From Heloderma charlesbogerti (Eukaryota > Chordata > Lepidosauria > Squamata > Helodermatidae), in contig JANEZZ010002668.1 in the NCBI GenBank assembly GCA_026122225.1, positions 868,001 to 932,000 on the forward strand: 64,000 bases of DNA. Reading direction: 5' to 3'. Position numbers and translations under genes: made by a program. This document shows, piece after piece, positions 47,537-58,674 of this stretch (the first letter of the stretch is position 1; each line of letters begins with the position of its first letter). Under the pieces are notes generated by a model. It had not been told where the DNA came from. It did not search any database and saw only the letters and a program-made list of their open reading frames with translations.

Positions 47537-47875
47537 AGGTAAAGGTAAAGGTGTCCCAAACAGTCATGCCCGACTCTAGGGTGCGGTGCTCATCTCCATT
47601 TCTAAGCCGAAGAGCCAGTGCTGTCCGAAGATGCTTCCGTGGTCGTGTGGCCGGCATGACTAAACACCGAAGTGCACGGAACGCTGTTACCTTTCCCGCC
47701 GAAGCAGTACCTATTTATCTACTTGCAATTTCTTGCTTTCGAACTGCTAGGTTGGCAGAAGCTGGGACTGAAGACGGGAGCTCACTCCGTCACGCAGCAC
47801 TCGGGTCTTGAACTGCTGTCCTGCCGACCTTCCGGTCTGCAGTTCAGCATCTTAACCACTAAGTTACCGCGGTCC
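47537..47875 (-). mobile_element. Sauria SINE with intact 10-bp target duplication
   Basis: On the minus strand it starts GGACCGCGGTAACTTAGTGG (tRNA-like head with B-box), passes through a TTCTGCCAACCTAGCAGTTC segment and GAAATGGAGATGAGCACCG, and ends in an ACCTTTACCTTTACCTT tail like the Bov-B/RTE 3' end. TAGTTGTTTA lies on both sides (47,527-47,536 and 47,876-47,885). Sauria SINEs are restricted to squamates and are thought to use Bov-B machinery for movement. Confidence 0.92.
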
Positions 47876-47889
47876 TAGTTGTTTACCCT

Positions 47890-50800
47890 ACAGTTAGTAT
47901 GAAGCCTCTGGAGCTCATGCAAGTAGGAGCTGCAGAAGATGTACCTCCATCTGCCAAAGCCCAGAACTCCTCTTGACCTGCCAGCTAGCCCAGACTGCAC
48001 TGCTCCCCTCCTGGCCTCCTCCTTCTTGGATTCCCTTTCCAGTATCCCCTCATAGTGCCACCCACCAGTGCCTGGGTCTAAAGTAAATGTTTATTTATCA
48101 GACAAGGACAATAATTTCTCCTCTACTAGAATGAAATGGCCTTGATTGTCTCTCTGGGTATGGAAAGGAAATGATGCCAGGAGTGAGAAAGAAACCTTGA
48201 ACAAGGGATGGATACTAACCTGCATAGCTGTTTCTTCAAATGCAACTGGTGTGTTGAAAGATTTCACATCCACTGTTTGATTTGGAAAACAGTAACTAAA
48301 GGGTTAAGTGACACCATTCCATGGGCCTGAGCATTGCAAATGGGAAATTTACATTTCCTTCAGAAAGGAAAGGGTTCAACCAACCAACATCAGGACATGG
48401 ACAGAAATGGCAGAGTCATGCAGTCTGCACACTTCAGTCATGCAGACTGTGCAGGCGCTCATAATCAATCTTAGTTTAAATAACAAAAATGCTAAAGTTC
48501 ATTAGATAGCGATCCACACTCAGTACACATATGGATATTACAAACATAATAGATTCTAACAACAAACCTCCTAATTTTGGGTTTTAGCAGTATCCCTAGT
48601 CATTACTGATGGACATCATTTTTTGAGAATGGGAATTGTAAATACTTCTCCTCCCTCACTCTCTTACCTTTTCAAACATACTTCTTCACCCCACACAGTC
48701 TAGAAATGAACCATCCAGCAAAATTGTAACTTTGAATTTTTTTATTCATTGAATAGTCACAATTGTGGCCAACTGATTTTTTATCCTGTCTTTCCTCTGA
48801 AGATGCTAGAGCAGTATGAAGTAAGTTAGACTAAGAGAAAGATGTGTTTTCTTCAGCCATTCATTGAGAAGGGATTTGAACCTCAGTTGCTCATTAACGA
48901 ATGCCAACCCCAACACTTTAGCCACCGCCTCATACTAGATATAGTTTTATATCTAGTGTCAGCTACTTGTAAATACAGATTTCTGATATTGGCATCATGA
49001 TCTACTACTATAGACTAGGCAACCTGAGCTACTAGGGCACTACTCTACCCCTTCTGAATTTTATACCCCAACCCCACTCCCTAGATGTAGTTTCTTCAAT
49101 CCCTGAAGCCCTGTCTGATTTCTGTTAGTTCCTTCCTTTTATAAGAATCCTCACACACCCCAAGCCCCTCCCACCTTTCACTCCCCGCCTAACCCTCTGT
49201 TAACCCTATCTTCCCTGGGCCACATTTAACAATGCAAACATGTTCATTAATATAATGAGCATATGTTACAATAACCTTTATAGATGAACACTTATGAGAG
49301 GTATTGAAGGAGAAAAGGCTACATTTGTAAATCTGAGCCTATGAAATGAATTCTGTAATAATTGGGAGGGGTGGAGGTGGAAATAAATGAGCTTAGCAAC
49401 AAAGTACAGCCCTCTGTGAAGTGAACGAAACATGATGCAAATAACTTTATAATTGTTGAATGATATTGTACATATAGTATTTATGCATATGATGTCTTGT
49501 AATTGGTCTGTAAGTGGTGATATTGTAGTTTTGGTGGATGATTATGTAATAAATTAGTAAAATTAATGTATTAATAAAAAGGAAATTAATACATGCAAAG
49601 AGAACCTATGAGGCATAAGCAGGGTCTTGCTGCAAGTAAGCACAGAATGCTTCCAGATGGGCAGTTCCTAAAGCTACTGAGAAAAAGCCATTGTGCAACT
49701 ATTCTGTCTTTCTTCCCTAATGGATCTTTTGTGGAAAGACAAATGATGGAAGAAGTAGTGGGGAAACACAGGAGGGTTACAAGTGGAAGACGACTTTGTT
49801 TAGGTGCACACCCACCCTGTATAAAATTCTGTGTCAGGCAGGGTAATTGCATGATAAACAACCTCCCCTGGAAGCATCCACAACCGTCACCCTTGATGAC
49901 CAGTATCCAGAGCTATACGCTCAAGCATCACATGTTCTGGCAAGATGGCTCAACCTTTAAATGACAGCACAGGACCCAGCAAGAGCCTGTATTAAGAGGT
50001 GAGGGGTGTTCCCTAGAGAATGCAACTAGAAGAGAAGCCAGTAAAGCAATTTGATTTGAATGATTCATAGAAATTAGGGCCAGTTCTACACCTTGTGTTA
50101 TTATGATTCTGTCATGGTAATGTTATATCCCCCTTGCATATTTATAGCTCATAGGACACACAATGACATTTGGTGTGGTATTTTGGATAATGTGGAATAA
50201 AAAGCAGGAAGTAACACTACAAAAATGGTATATCGAATGTGTAATGTGCCCTGACAGTTATCGGCGCACTTCAGTACTGCTATAAAGCAGTAGTGTAGAT
50301 CTAGCCTATGTTTGAGAAATAGAATGTAACTGGATCTTCCAGAATTTCAGTAACACATTACGAAGGAACTAGGAAAAAAGAGATTCACTGAGAGGTATGA
50401 AAACTGCAATTGCTTCTGTCTAAAGTTCCCAAAGGTCTCCTCTCCTCCCCTCTCAAAGGACTCCACCTTCCTCCTTTGCTGCTGCATACAATTGGAACCA
50501 ACTCCCAGAACACCTGTGAAATGCCACTTCTTTTCTTTCCTTCAAGAAGAGGCTTTTTCATGGAGGCCTTTGGCTCATTGCCCTAGTTCACATGCACTGC
50601 CACAACTAAACCTGTAATCAAGTCTACACATGTAACTGGAACAACCACACATTCCTTTTCCTGTTTACCCCTGCCTCCAACCCCTTTTGTCTGTTGTTCC
50701 CCTTGTGACAAATTCCATATTGTAAACTCTTTGAGATAGGGATCTGATGGTGGACTGAAGACACTATATAAACAGCTACCTAATGTATCTGGCTTTGCAT

Positions 50801-52765
50801 GGGTTGGAATAGCACTTTGTTTGATACAGTGAAGCATTCAAGCAAATTTACACAGATGTCAGAGTTGGACACATGTATCTGCTTTGTTACATCAGGGGAA
50901 CCAAGATGTCTGCAGAGGAAGAAAGAAAAAGAGTTTGCAGGAGACCCAACTGAAGGTCAGAGGAAGAGCTTAGGAAATGGATTTAGGGCAAAATTGAATC
51001 TCTCTCTCCCCCCACCCCCCTGGATTGGTTGTAACTGGGGAGAGAAAATAACTAATGTTAAGACAAAAAGCCTTAGGTGGAAGAAGAGAAACAGAAAGAA
51101 GAAAAGAGAAGGAAGGAAAGAAGACTAGAAAGAGACAGAGCTTCTGGAAATGGAGAAATGGTTGAAAGAATGCTGGCCCAATGACAGTAAGATTTTTCTG
51201 GAATAAGGGACCTGGATAAAATAAGGACACAGTCTAGTTAGATTAACTGGATGTGGTTATCCTTGGTTGTTTTTATTACTGTATCACTCATATGTTTTTT
51301 TGTGTGGTGTGTGTATCCATTCAGATTTTAAAACTTTTTCCTATTTACATTTTTCTTCAGTAAAATTTTTGTTTTGTTTTTTGAAACTTTGTAGTCTCTT
51401 TTAAGTTTGCATTAGCCACCCCGCATCTCATAACCATGCTACCTAAAGTACATTACTGAGACTTGGAGAATTTTAAGGTTGGTTTGGTGAAGGCAGCCAG
51501 AGAAAAAGATAGCAGTGGAAAATGCCATAGGAGGCGAAAAGGAGTGAGCCACATTGTTTTTCCTGTTCTCTCTGTTCTACTCATGTTACAGGGCATTGCT
51601 GGTCCATCACAGTCCGTCATATGTCCGACTTGCAAAGATGGAGCTGAATGTTCTTTGCAGTATTTTGAAACTTATTAGGGTGTCCCAGAAGCAAGGGAGG
51701 CTAAGGATCTCAATCACTTTAACAATCATGCAAAAGAGGAAATTTTTGCAAATGCAGCTTTTCCGGTGCCTGCTTCTCCAATTTCACTTGCTGAAGTACA
51801 GCACTGGTGGTTGGCAGAGCCAGGCAGGCCCACAGACCAGTTAAAAGCTTGCAGCAATCTTTAATCAATCTTCCTGAAATTTTCAGGTTATATAAAATAG
51901 ACATTTCTGTCTGGCACATGCGATTTTTAGGAAGATTGGTGAAACCCTTTTGATTTTATTAAGGTTAGAACAACCCACCCCCTTGATTTTCATTTTACAT
52001 TTCAGAACCCTTTTTGGACTGATTGCCTTCTCAACTGTGCCTCCAATAATTAGCGTTCACAAAAAAAGCAGGAGTGATTCAGCTATTAGCTCTCCATTCA
52101 AGAATTGGAGCCACCTGGGGAACTTCTGAAATACAAAATAATACCAAAAGTGAATCCACCTTCACACATGGTAACTAAGAAGGTTCAGATTCACCATTAA
52201 TGAAGGTGTTCATTCTATAGTTCAAACTGGAATATCTAAAAGCAGAATGAACATAATTCCATTCCTTTTAAATACATAATGAGGCCACTGGGAAAGATTG
52301 AGTTCATTGGGCTAAAACAAATAATTGTCTTGAAACACTGGCTACATGCTCTGCACAACACAGCTGGAGGCAGACTCTGTTCTTTAGAAAACGTATTGTT
52401 TTGGAATGGTTTGGAGCAGTCTCTACACAAACAGGCTTCAGGATATAAAAGTAAGAAATGATTAACAGCGTCACCAGAAGCCAAAAATGTAATTTATCAA
52501 TTCATTCGCTCATGTGTCTGGTGGCAATATTGTTGTTTACTGCATATGTGGCTGAGAAACCTGGCACTGTTATAAGCAAAAAGCTGTATTTAAGGAAGTA
52601 CACAATGTGAAAATAATCAAGCAAGCAAACGGTCTGTCACCGAGGCTTCTGTGGGTGGATGGAAGTGTTTCACTGAGTGTATCTGATTGCAGACACACTA
52701 AAACATAGCTTTTGAGCCTTTCTGCACAAGGTATTCACTATGTGCTCATGATTCCGCACTCAGGG
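47890..52765. other. Intergenic DNA, no gene seen
   Basis: No protein match. A weak LWNxLP-like fragment (AYNWNQLPEHL) at about 50,480-50,570 may be an old non-LTR remnant. The Lys/Arg-rich frame at 50,990-51,128 is low complexity. Confidence 0.45.
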
Positions 52766-52776
52766 TAGTTTGCGGG

Positions 52777-53687
52777 TAGGGATGTACAAAAGACACTTAC
52801 CTTTTCGAAAGGTGACATTCGCGGTGGGGGGGAGGCGCTCTGTCCCTGCCCCTGAAATTCTCTCCAGCCAGCTGCGCTCCGCGAAGATTCTGCAAAGCTG
52901 TCAGCCGGGGCCACCTGCAGCCAGACATACGGCCGCTGGGCAGCCTGAAGGGACGCAAATGGCGGCTGCCGTAGCCACCGCCATTTGCGTCCCTGTATTT
53001 TGCCATGATACAATATACCACGCCATTTACGTTCCTTTTTTTTTTGGTCATAATAGGCTACGTAAATATTTACGTAGCCTATCACGGCAAAAAACAACAA
53101 CAGCGAATGCAAATGGTGGCGGCTACGGCCGCCACCATTTGCATCCCCTTTTTTTTGCCGTGATAGGTTATGTAAATATTTATGTAGCCTATTACGACAA
53201 AAAAAAAAAAAGGGAACGCAAATGGCAGCCACTACGCCATTTGTATTCCCCCCCTTTTTTGTGTGGCCGTAATAGCCTATGTAAATATTTACGGAGGCTC
53301 TCACGGCAAAAAAAAAAGGGAACGCAAATGGCCGCCACCGTAGCCGCCGCCATTTGCATTCCCTTAGTTTTGCCGTGATAGGCTACGTAAATACTTACGT
53401 AGCCTATCACGGCTTCCGCAGGGACGCAAATAGCATCCCTGCGTTAGCTGTCACAGGCTACGTAAGTATTTACGTAGCCTATCATGGCTATATGGAAGAA
53501 GGGAATGGTGGCTGCAGACACGGCCGCCATTCGCAATGCAGCACGGACGGCAGCAGGTAGGTGCTCCGTTCCAGGCCCATTTCGTGGGGGGGGAGGGGGG
53601 GCTTCGTTCCGCCATGGATTTCGGGGGGCCAAATGCACTGGCATTTGGCCTCACTGAGACCCATGGCAGAATTCTCTGACATCCCTA
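52777..53687 (-). mobile_element. Palindrome-array hAT MITE, copy 1 (911 bp)
   Basis: The ends are TAGGGATGTACAAAAG and CTCTGACATCCCTA. Perfect 8-bp duplications TTTGCGGG flank it at 52,769-52,776 and 53,688-53,695. Inside are five type-A palindromes centred on GTAAATATTTAC: 53,053-53,082 (a perfect 30-bp palindrome), 53,163-53,192, 53,272-53,301, 53,372-53,413 and about 53,450-53,488. Between them are type-B inverted repeats such as GGGACGCAAATGGCGG with its complement at 52,950-52,993. It is in the opposite orientation to copies 2 and 3. No transposase is encoded. Confidence 0.9.
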
Positions 53688-53754
53688 TTTGCGGGTCCTT
53701 GCGATGACGGCAACGTCCTCCAGGGCCGCTCCCGTGCTTTGCAACCATTATAGC

Positions 53755-53775
53755 ATATGTGTGTGTGTGTGTGTT
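53755..53775 (+). repeat. (TG)n microsatellite
   Basis: Ten TG units, about 20 bp, just outside palindrome-array copy 1. Confidence 0.85.
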
Positions 53776-54029
53776 TCCTAACAAAGGAAGTCTGGTACTT
53801 TTGTGAATGGCAGCATGAAACTCTGGTGTATTTGCACAATTCCGCTATACCACAGCACCACCTAGTGGTTGCGCACTGGAACATACAGAAATGCAGAGAA
53901 AGAAAGAAAAGAAAACCCAGAAAAAACATGTGTAAAGGAGCCAATCTTAATCTCACGAAGTATCCAGAAGCAGAAGCCTTGCTAAAGTGGCAGGTTAAAA
54001 GTAGGACTGTATACCGCCTTGTCACAAAG

Positions 54030-54165
54030 CCCAAATAACATCCCTGAAAGGATGTGTTGGGATATCAGAGCAGAGAATGGGGTCGGGGCAAGAACATGAA
54101 GGGCTTTGAAGGTAAGGACAAGGCGCTTGTGCAAGGTTCAGAAGTGGACAGGAAGCCAGCGTAAG
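54030..54165 (-). repeat. L2/CR1-like ORF2 3' fragment
   Basis: The minus strand reads a 'LASCPLLNLAQAPCPYLQSP' frame followed by non-coding sequence. The plus-strand words GAAGGGCTTTGAAGGTAAGG and GGACAGGAAGCCAGCGTAAG are the antisense of the common 'TGGCTGCC...TTTAAAGCCCT' motif of these elements (compare about 24,340-24,410). Confidence 0.45.
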
Positions 54166-54174
54166 GGTTTTAGG

Positions 54175-54998
54175 TAGGGATGTCAGAGAATTCCGCAACG
54201 AATCTCAGTGAGGCTGAATGCCAGTGCATTCAGCCCCCCGAAATCCGTCGCGGAATGAAACCCCCGCCCCCCCAACCCACGAAAGGCGCGCGGGATGAAG
54301 TTCCAGCCGCCCCCGTCCCACAAAAGGCGTGCGAAACGGAGCACTTACCTGCTTCTGTCCGTACTGCTTTCTGAATGGCGGCCGTCTTGCGGCCACCATT
54401 CGCTTCCTCCTCTTCATAGCCATGATAGGCTATGTAAATACTTACATAGCCTATCACGGCTAACGCAGGGACGCCATTGGCGTCCCTGCAGAGGCCGTGA
54501 TAGGCTACGTAAGTATTTACGTAGCCTATCAGGGTGGTGGTGGGGGGGAACCCAGCGTATGCAAATGGCGGCGGCTACCGCCATTTGCGTACGCTGGGCT
54601 TTTTCCCCCCTGCCGTGATAGGTTACATAAGTATTTACGTAGCCTATCACGGCAGGGGGAAAAAACCCAGCGTACGCAAATGGCGGCGGCTACCGCCATT
54701 TGCGTATGCTGGGGTTTTCCCCCCTGCCGTGATAGGCTACGTAAATATTTACGTAGCCTATCATGGCTCAATACAGGGATGCAAATGGTGGTGGCTATGA
54801 CAGCCGCCATTTGTGTCCCTGCAGAGCTGCCCAGCAGCTGGATGTCTGGCTGTGGGCGGCTGGAGCCAGCCGGGCAGGATTCTGGGGGGAGGACCGGATC
54901 GTCTCCCCCCCATCGAAGATTCTGGGGGAGGGATGGAGTTTTTCCCCCCACCACGGATTGCCCGGCTTGGAGCCAGGTAGGTGTTTCGTACATCCCTA
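54175..54998 (+). mobile_element. Palindrome-array hAT MITE, copy 2 (824 bp)
   Basis: The ends are TAGGGATGTCAGAGAATTCC and GTGTTTCGTACATCCCTA, flanked by perfect 8-bp duplications GTTTTAGG at 54,167-54,174 and 54,999-55,006. Type-A palindromes are at 54,417-54,462, 54,498-54,531, 54,612-54,653 and 54,726-54,767. Type-B inverted repeats (CCCAGCGTATGCAAATGGCG and complement, 6-bp loop) are at 54,551-54,598 and 54,666-54,713. The A and B units abut, so any part of about 54,550-54,770 can pair with its left or right neighbour. The right duplication is the base immediately before the large element at 55,007. Confidence 0.92.
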
Positions 54999-55380
54999 GT
55001 TTTAGGTAGGGCTGTGCACCACCTCATCACGAAGCCCAAATAGGGAGGCAAACTGGGCTTATTCGGATCAAAATGCTCATGATACGAAGCGGGTCTGAGC
55101 AGTACCGAGGTGCCCCTGGGCTAAGCGCCCCTCCCCCACAAAGCACCTCCTCTGCCTCGTATATTCAGAGCTCTAGTTCATGCCTTAGCAGTCCAGACAG
55201 GCTGTATCCAAAAAGTATCAGCTTCTGAATGCTCACGTGGAGGGGCGGAAGGAGGGAGGTGGGAGGGAGAAGGTGAGCGGATGTGGGAAGGTGGGGGAAG
55301 GTGGGAAGGCAAGTGCAGGAGGAGGAGGGAGTGTGCTTTGGTAAACAGGAACTCTCGGCCAGAACCGACGCTAGCAGTTT

Positions 55381-55420
55381 CCAATCAGAGAGAGTGGGTG
55401 GAGGAAGGGGGTATATATAC
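55381..55420 (+). promoter_or_regulatory. CCAAT and TATA boxes, probable promoter of the large hAT-like element
   Basis: CCAATCAG at 55,381-55,388 matches the NF-Y box and GTATATATAC at 55,411-55,420 is a TATA box, with normal spacing. They lie about 400 bp inside the left terminus and read toward the transposase remnant. Confidence 0.45.
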
Positions 55421-55429
55421 TTTGGTGAA

Positions 55430-56540
55430 AGGCTGCGTTTGGTTATTGTGCTAGCTGTGTCTTTCAGAGAGGGCTGGTGTATGGGCAGATGATCGTATGT
55501 GCCCGTGTGCACGCGCACGCATGCATTCCTTGGAGTTGTTCCTTCTATTTCTTCATTTTTGATCACCATTAGGCTTTCCTCAATATTTAGGAAATAAATT
55601 TCCTAAATATTGGCTGTAGTTTGGCTGTAGTGGGATTGTTCCCTCGCTCCGTGCTCAACTGTCCCCTTTGGGATGGTGTCTTTTGCAGCACCCCTTCCAG
55701 ACGCCTTCTCCTATTTCTTTCTACCTCCACTCACTTGTTATTTGTATTAGATATATTAATCTCTCCTTTCTATATTTTTTTCAGACTAACGTAGCTTTTC
55801 CTTGCTCATTGCTGCTATGCTCCCCCTCCCCCGCCACTCCTGTGTTTGTTTATGTCGCTTTTGGACTCTGAAGAAGGCTGTGTTTGTTGTTTAAGGACGA
55901 TCCTCACTTCTGCTTCCTCCATTGTATTTCCTTGTTAATTTTGTCTGTCAACTCTGACTCTTTTAAATATTTAAAACCCCAGTCTTATTTTGAACTTTAA
56001 AAGCAAACTTTGAATTCTGGGCATGTTCCTCCTCCCCGTTTTTAAGTCATGTTCAAGCATTTAGTTTTTTCTTGCTTTCTAAATTCTTAAAGAAAGGCAT
56101 ATTATAGCAGCCTATGTGTGTAGTGTTTGGTCCCACCGACCCCCATGCTGAAGTGAACCGTCTGTGTCTTCTCTGTATTGATCCCTCCAAAACAGAAATT
56201 AAAGAAGGTTTTTTTAAAATTATTGTTTGCTTGCTCTTGGCTCTTATCTTATCGTCTGCACTGTTGTCCTGTATTTTTTGAAGTTAACTTGCCTTCCATA
56301 AAAGAACACGAAATATAAAACAATAAATTAAGGACACCCATCATTTGCTTAGGTAGTTCTGCTTTTCTTTATCTCTTGTGTGTCTGTGTCCACATGTGTG
56401 TGTGTGTGCTAGGTTGTTGTTCCACCAACACTATATGTCCACATTTCAAGACAGTGTGGAAAAAGCACGAGACACATAGTATTTATACTGATTACCTTCT
56501 TATTCCAGTAACACTCCACTGTGTGGCAAAGCAATCCAGC
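55430..56540 (+). other. Non-coding interior of the large hAT-like element
   Basis: T-rich sequence with no coding match. It may be the leader and first intron of the transposase gene. A short (TG)n lies at 56,395-56,408. Confidence 0.35.
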
Positions 56541-56542
56541 GC

Positions 56543-57316
56543 TAGGGATGTCAGAGAATTCCGCCACGGATCTCAGTGAGGCCGAATGCACTGGCCCCCG
56601 AAATCCATGGCAGAACGAAGCCCCCGCCCCCCCAACCCACGAAAGGCGCGCGAAACGGAGCACTTACCTGCTGCCGCCCGTGCTGACTTGCAAATGGCAG
56701 CCGCCATTCGCTTCTTCATCATAGCCGTGATAGGCTACGTAAGTATTTACGTAGCCTATCACGGCAATCCCCCCAAAAAACAGCGTACACAAATGGCGGC
56801 GGCTATGGCGGCCGCCATTTGCGTTCCCTATTTTTAGCCATTTTAGCCTACATAAATGTTTACGTAAGCTATTACGGCGAAAAAAAAAAAGGAATGCAAA
56901 TAGCGCCCACTACGCTATTTGCATTCCCCTTTTTTTCGCCATAATAGCCTATGTAAATATTTACATAGGCTAAAATGGCTAAAAATAGGGAACGCAAATG
57001 GCGGCCGCCGTAGCCGCCACCATTTGCGTACGCTTTTTTTTTTTGGCTTGCCGTGATAGGCTACATAAATACTTACGTAGCCTATCATGCCAGCTTCGCT
57101 GGACACAAATGGCGGCTGCTACGGCGGCCACAATTTGCGTCCGCAGCAGCCTGTCCGCAGCTGGAACTCCGGCTGCGGATGATCCTGGCCAGCGGCTCCA
57201 TGGAGCCTCTGCGGAGCGGAGCCAGCCCAGGGAGGATTCTGGGGGGAGGGATGGAGCGCCTCCCCCCCACCGCAAATCCAAGCTGCGAAAAGGTAAGTCA
57301 CTTTTGTACATCCCTA
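56543..57316 (+). mobile_element. Palindrome-array hAT MITE, copy 3 (774 bp), nested
   Basis: The ends are TAGGGATGTCAGAGAATTCC and CACTTTTGTACATCCCTA, flanked by TCCAGCGC (56,535-56,542) and TCCAGTGC (57,317-57,324), 7 of 8 identical. Type-A palindromes are at 56,724-56,765, 56,837-56,878, 56,938-56,979 and 57,050-57,091, at 101-113 bp intervals. GCAAATGGCGGC-type inverted repeats lie between them. Its left 150 bp match copy 2 (54,175) almost base for base; its right end matches the left end of copy 1 in reverse. Confidence 0.9.
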
Positions 57317-57435
57317 TCCAGTGCAATATGAGGCATCTTGGGGCATTGGCTGGGGCAGAGGTGGGTGAGGTGCTGCTGTCACTAGCAGCACCATTAGGCC
57401 AGCTGTCTGTCCCCTAGTGCAGATAGTGCGTCCTG

Positions 57436-58011
57436 GTGGAGAAAGGGCAGCAGAGTGTGGAGAGCAGTTGCAGTGCGTGGAGGTCACTGTTCGAGGAGAC
57501 TGGTGTGAGCAGGTGCAGTAGTTGCACTCTTGCCCAAGGTGGAGTAGCATCTCCTTCTGCAGTGGAAGATGGGAGCCCGCTGATGGATGTTAGGTCAGAG
57601 GTGTCTGACATCCTCAGCATGGTGGAGGGCGAGGAGGAGGAGATCCTCCAGGGTGTGTTGAAGGAGGAGCAGCAGGAAGAGGCTCCAGCACCCGACCCCT
57701 CTTACATTGTTCCCCCCGCTCATGTGGTGCATCTCCTCCTCCCCTGAAACAGCAGGGCAGCATTGTGTGGGACCACTGAGTTGGGAGCTGATCCCAGCAG
57801 TGCCATGTGCCGCCACTGCAAGGAGTCTCTGAGCAGGGGAAACAGCCGGGGCAGTACAGCCCCAGCAGCTGCTCCTGCACAAGGAGGCAGCACCAGTTGG
57901 TCTTGCTTGGGGGAGAGGCCCCCACGTCCCAGCAGGCCAGCAGCGAGGGCAAGCATGAGGCTGGTAGTGCTGCCAGAACTCCTGCGAGCTCTCCATCTCT
58001 CGCCCCCATGA
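57436..58011 (+). pseudogene. Broken hAT transposase N-terminus with BED-type zinc finger
   Basis: One frame reads an acidic stretch (VEGEEEEILQGVLKEEQQEE) to a stop at 57,745-57,747. Just after it SIVWDH appears in another frame, and ELGADPSSAMCRHCKESLSRG follows in the first frame. VWDHF...C-x2-C...SRG is the beginning of a BED zinc finger as in hAT/ZBED transposases; a small deletion near 57,775 breaks it. The His pair expected downstream is not visible, as the sequence becomes Ala/Pro/Gly-rich. No catalytic (RNase H-like) region follows. The overlapping minus-strand frames at 57,595-58,115 are artefacts of GC-rich sequence. Confidence 0.6.
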
Positions 58012-58379
58012 GGCTTGGGCAGGCCGCCATGGAGGACATGGGGTGGGGGAAGTCTGGGTCCACCAGGTGGAGGTTTCCAGCATTCAAAAATCACTGGCCC
58101 TTCTGGGCTAGGCACTGACTGTGTTCATTCAAGTTACATTGAAAATACTCATCTAGTGTGTGCTAGAGATAAAGGAGATAAAAAATAACCTCTTCCAGCC
58201 TGGCTGCCAGGTAATGTGGGTATTCAGCCACAGAGAGGCTGAGCCGCTGATTCTCCTGAATAAGGGCTGTTGTGCTCTCTAAAGAAACCTGCAGCAGAGA
58301 TTAGGGACAGTGACCTCTGCTCCAACACATTTTCCCTTCTGAGTTTGGTCTGAGTTCCTGGGAATATCGCATTCAATCT

Positions 58380-58672
58380 GCGCCTAGCACACAAGCCAGT
58401 GGGCCAAAATGCCTGGGCTTTGGGGGGTGGGATTCTCTCGAGGGGGGCCAGGAGGGGCCCAGGTTTCACATGCATGCATGGAAACAGTGAGAAGTTACAG
58501 CTCTTTGCTTTGGGAGTTTTGGTGGAAAAAATCAAATTTCACCAGCACCTTGCACACAAGCCAGTGGGCCAAACTGCCTGGGATTTGGGGGGGTGCAATG
58601 CCCTTGAGGGGGGCTGGGAGAGGCCATGGTGTCACGTGCATGTGTGGAAACAGGGAGAAGTTACATCTTTTA
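58380..58672 (+). repeat. Tandem ~160-bp direct repeats at the 3' part of the large hAT-like element
   Basis: The unit starts AGCACACAAGCCAGTGGGCC, continues with a CTGCCTGGGATTTGGGGGG-like run and ends CAGGGAGAAGTTACA. Two full units lie at 58,386 and 58,552. A third divergent one (AGCACAAAAACCACCAGGTC) begins at 59,345 after the copy-4 insertion, so that insertion split the array. Confidence 0.75.
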
Positions 58673-58674
58673 AC

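Noticed and set aside
52738..54993. Arg/Tyr-rich frames of 130-200 codons on both strands
   Set aside because: They are translations of the palindrome arrays (repeated GYVNIYVAYH and its relatives), not proteins.
52950..57091. Regularly spaced palindromes resembling a CRISPR array
   Set aside because: Repeats are imperfect, the spacers are themselves repeats, the host is a vertebrate, and each block has transposon ends and 8-bp duplications.
57595..58115. Overlapping long minus-strand frames (131-162 codons)
   Set aside because: They are Pro/Ala-rich shadows of the GC-rich transposase remnant on the plus strand.
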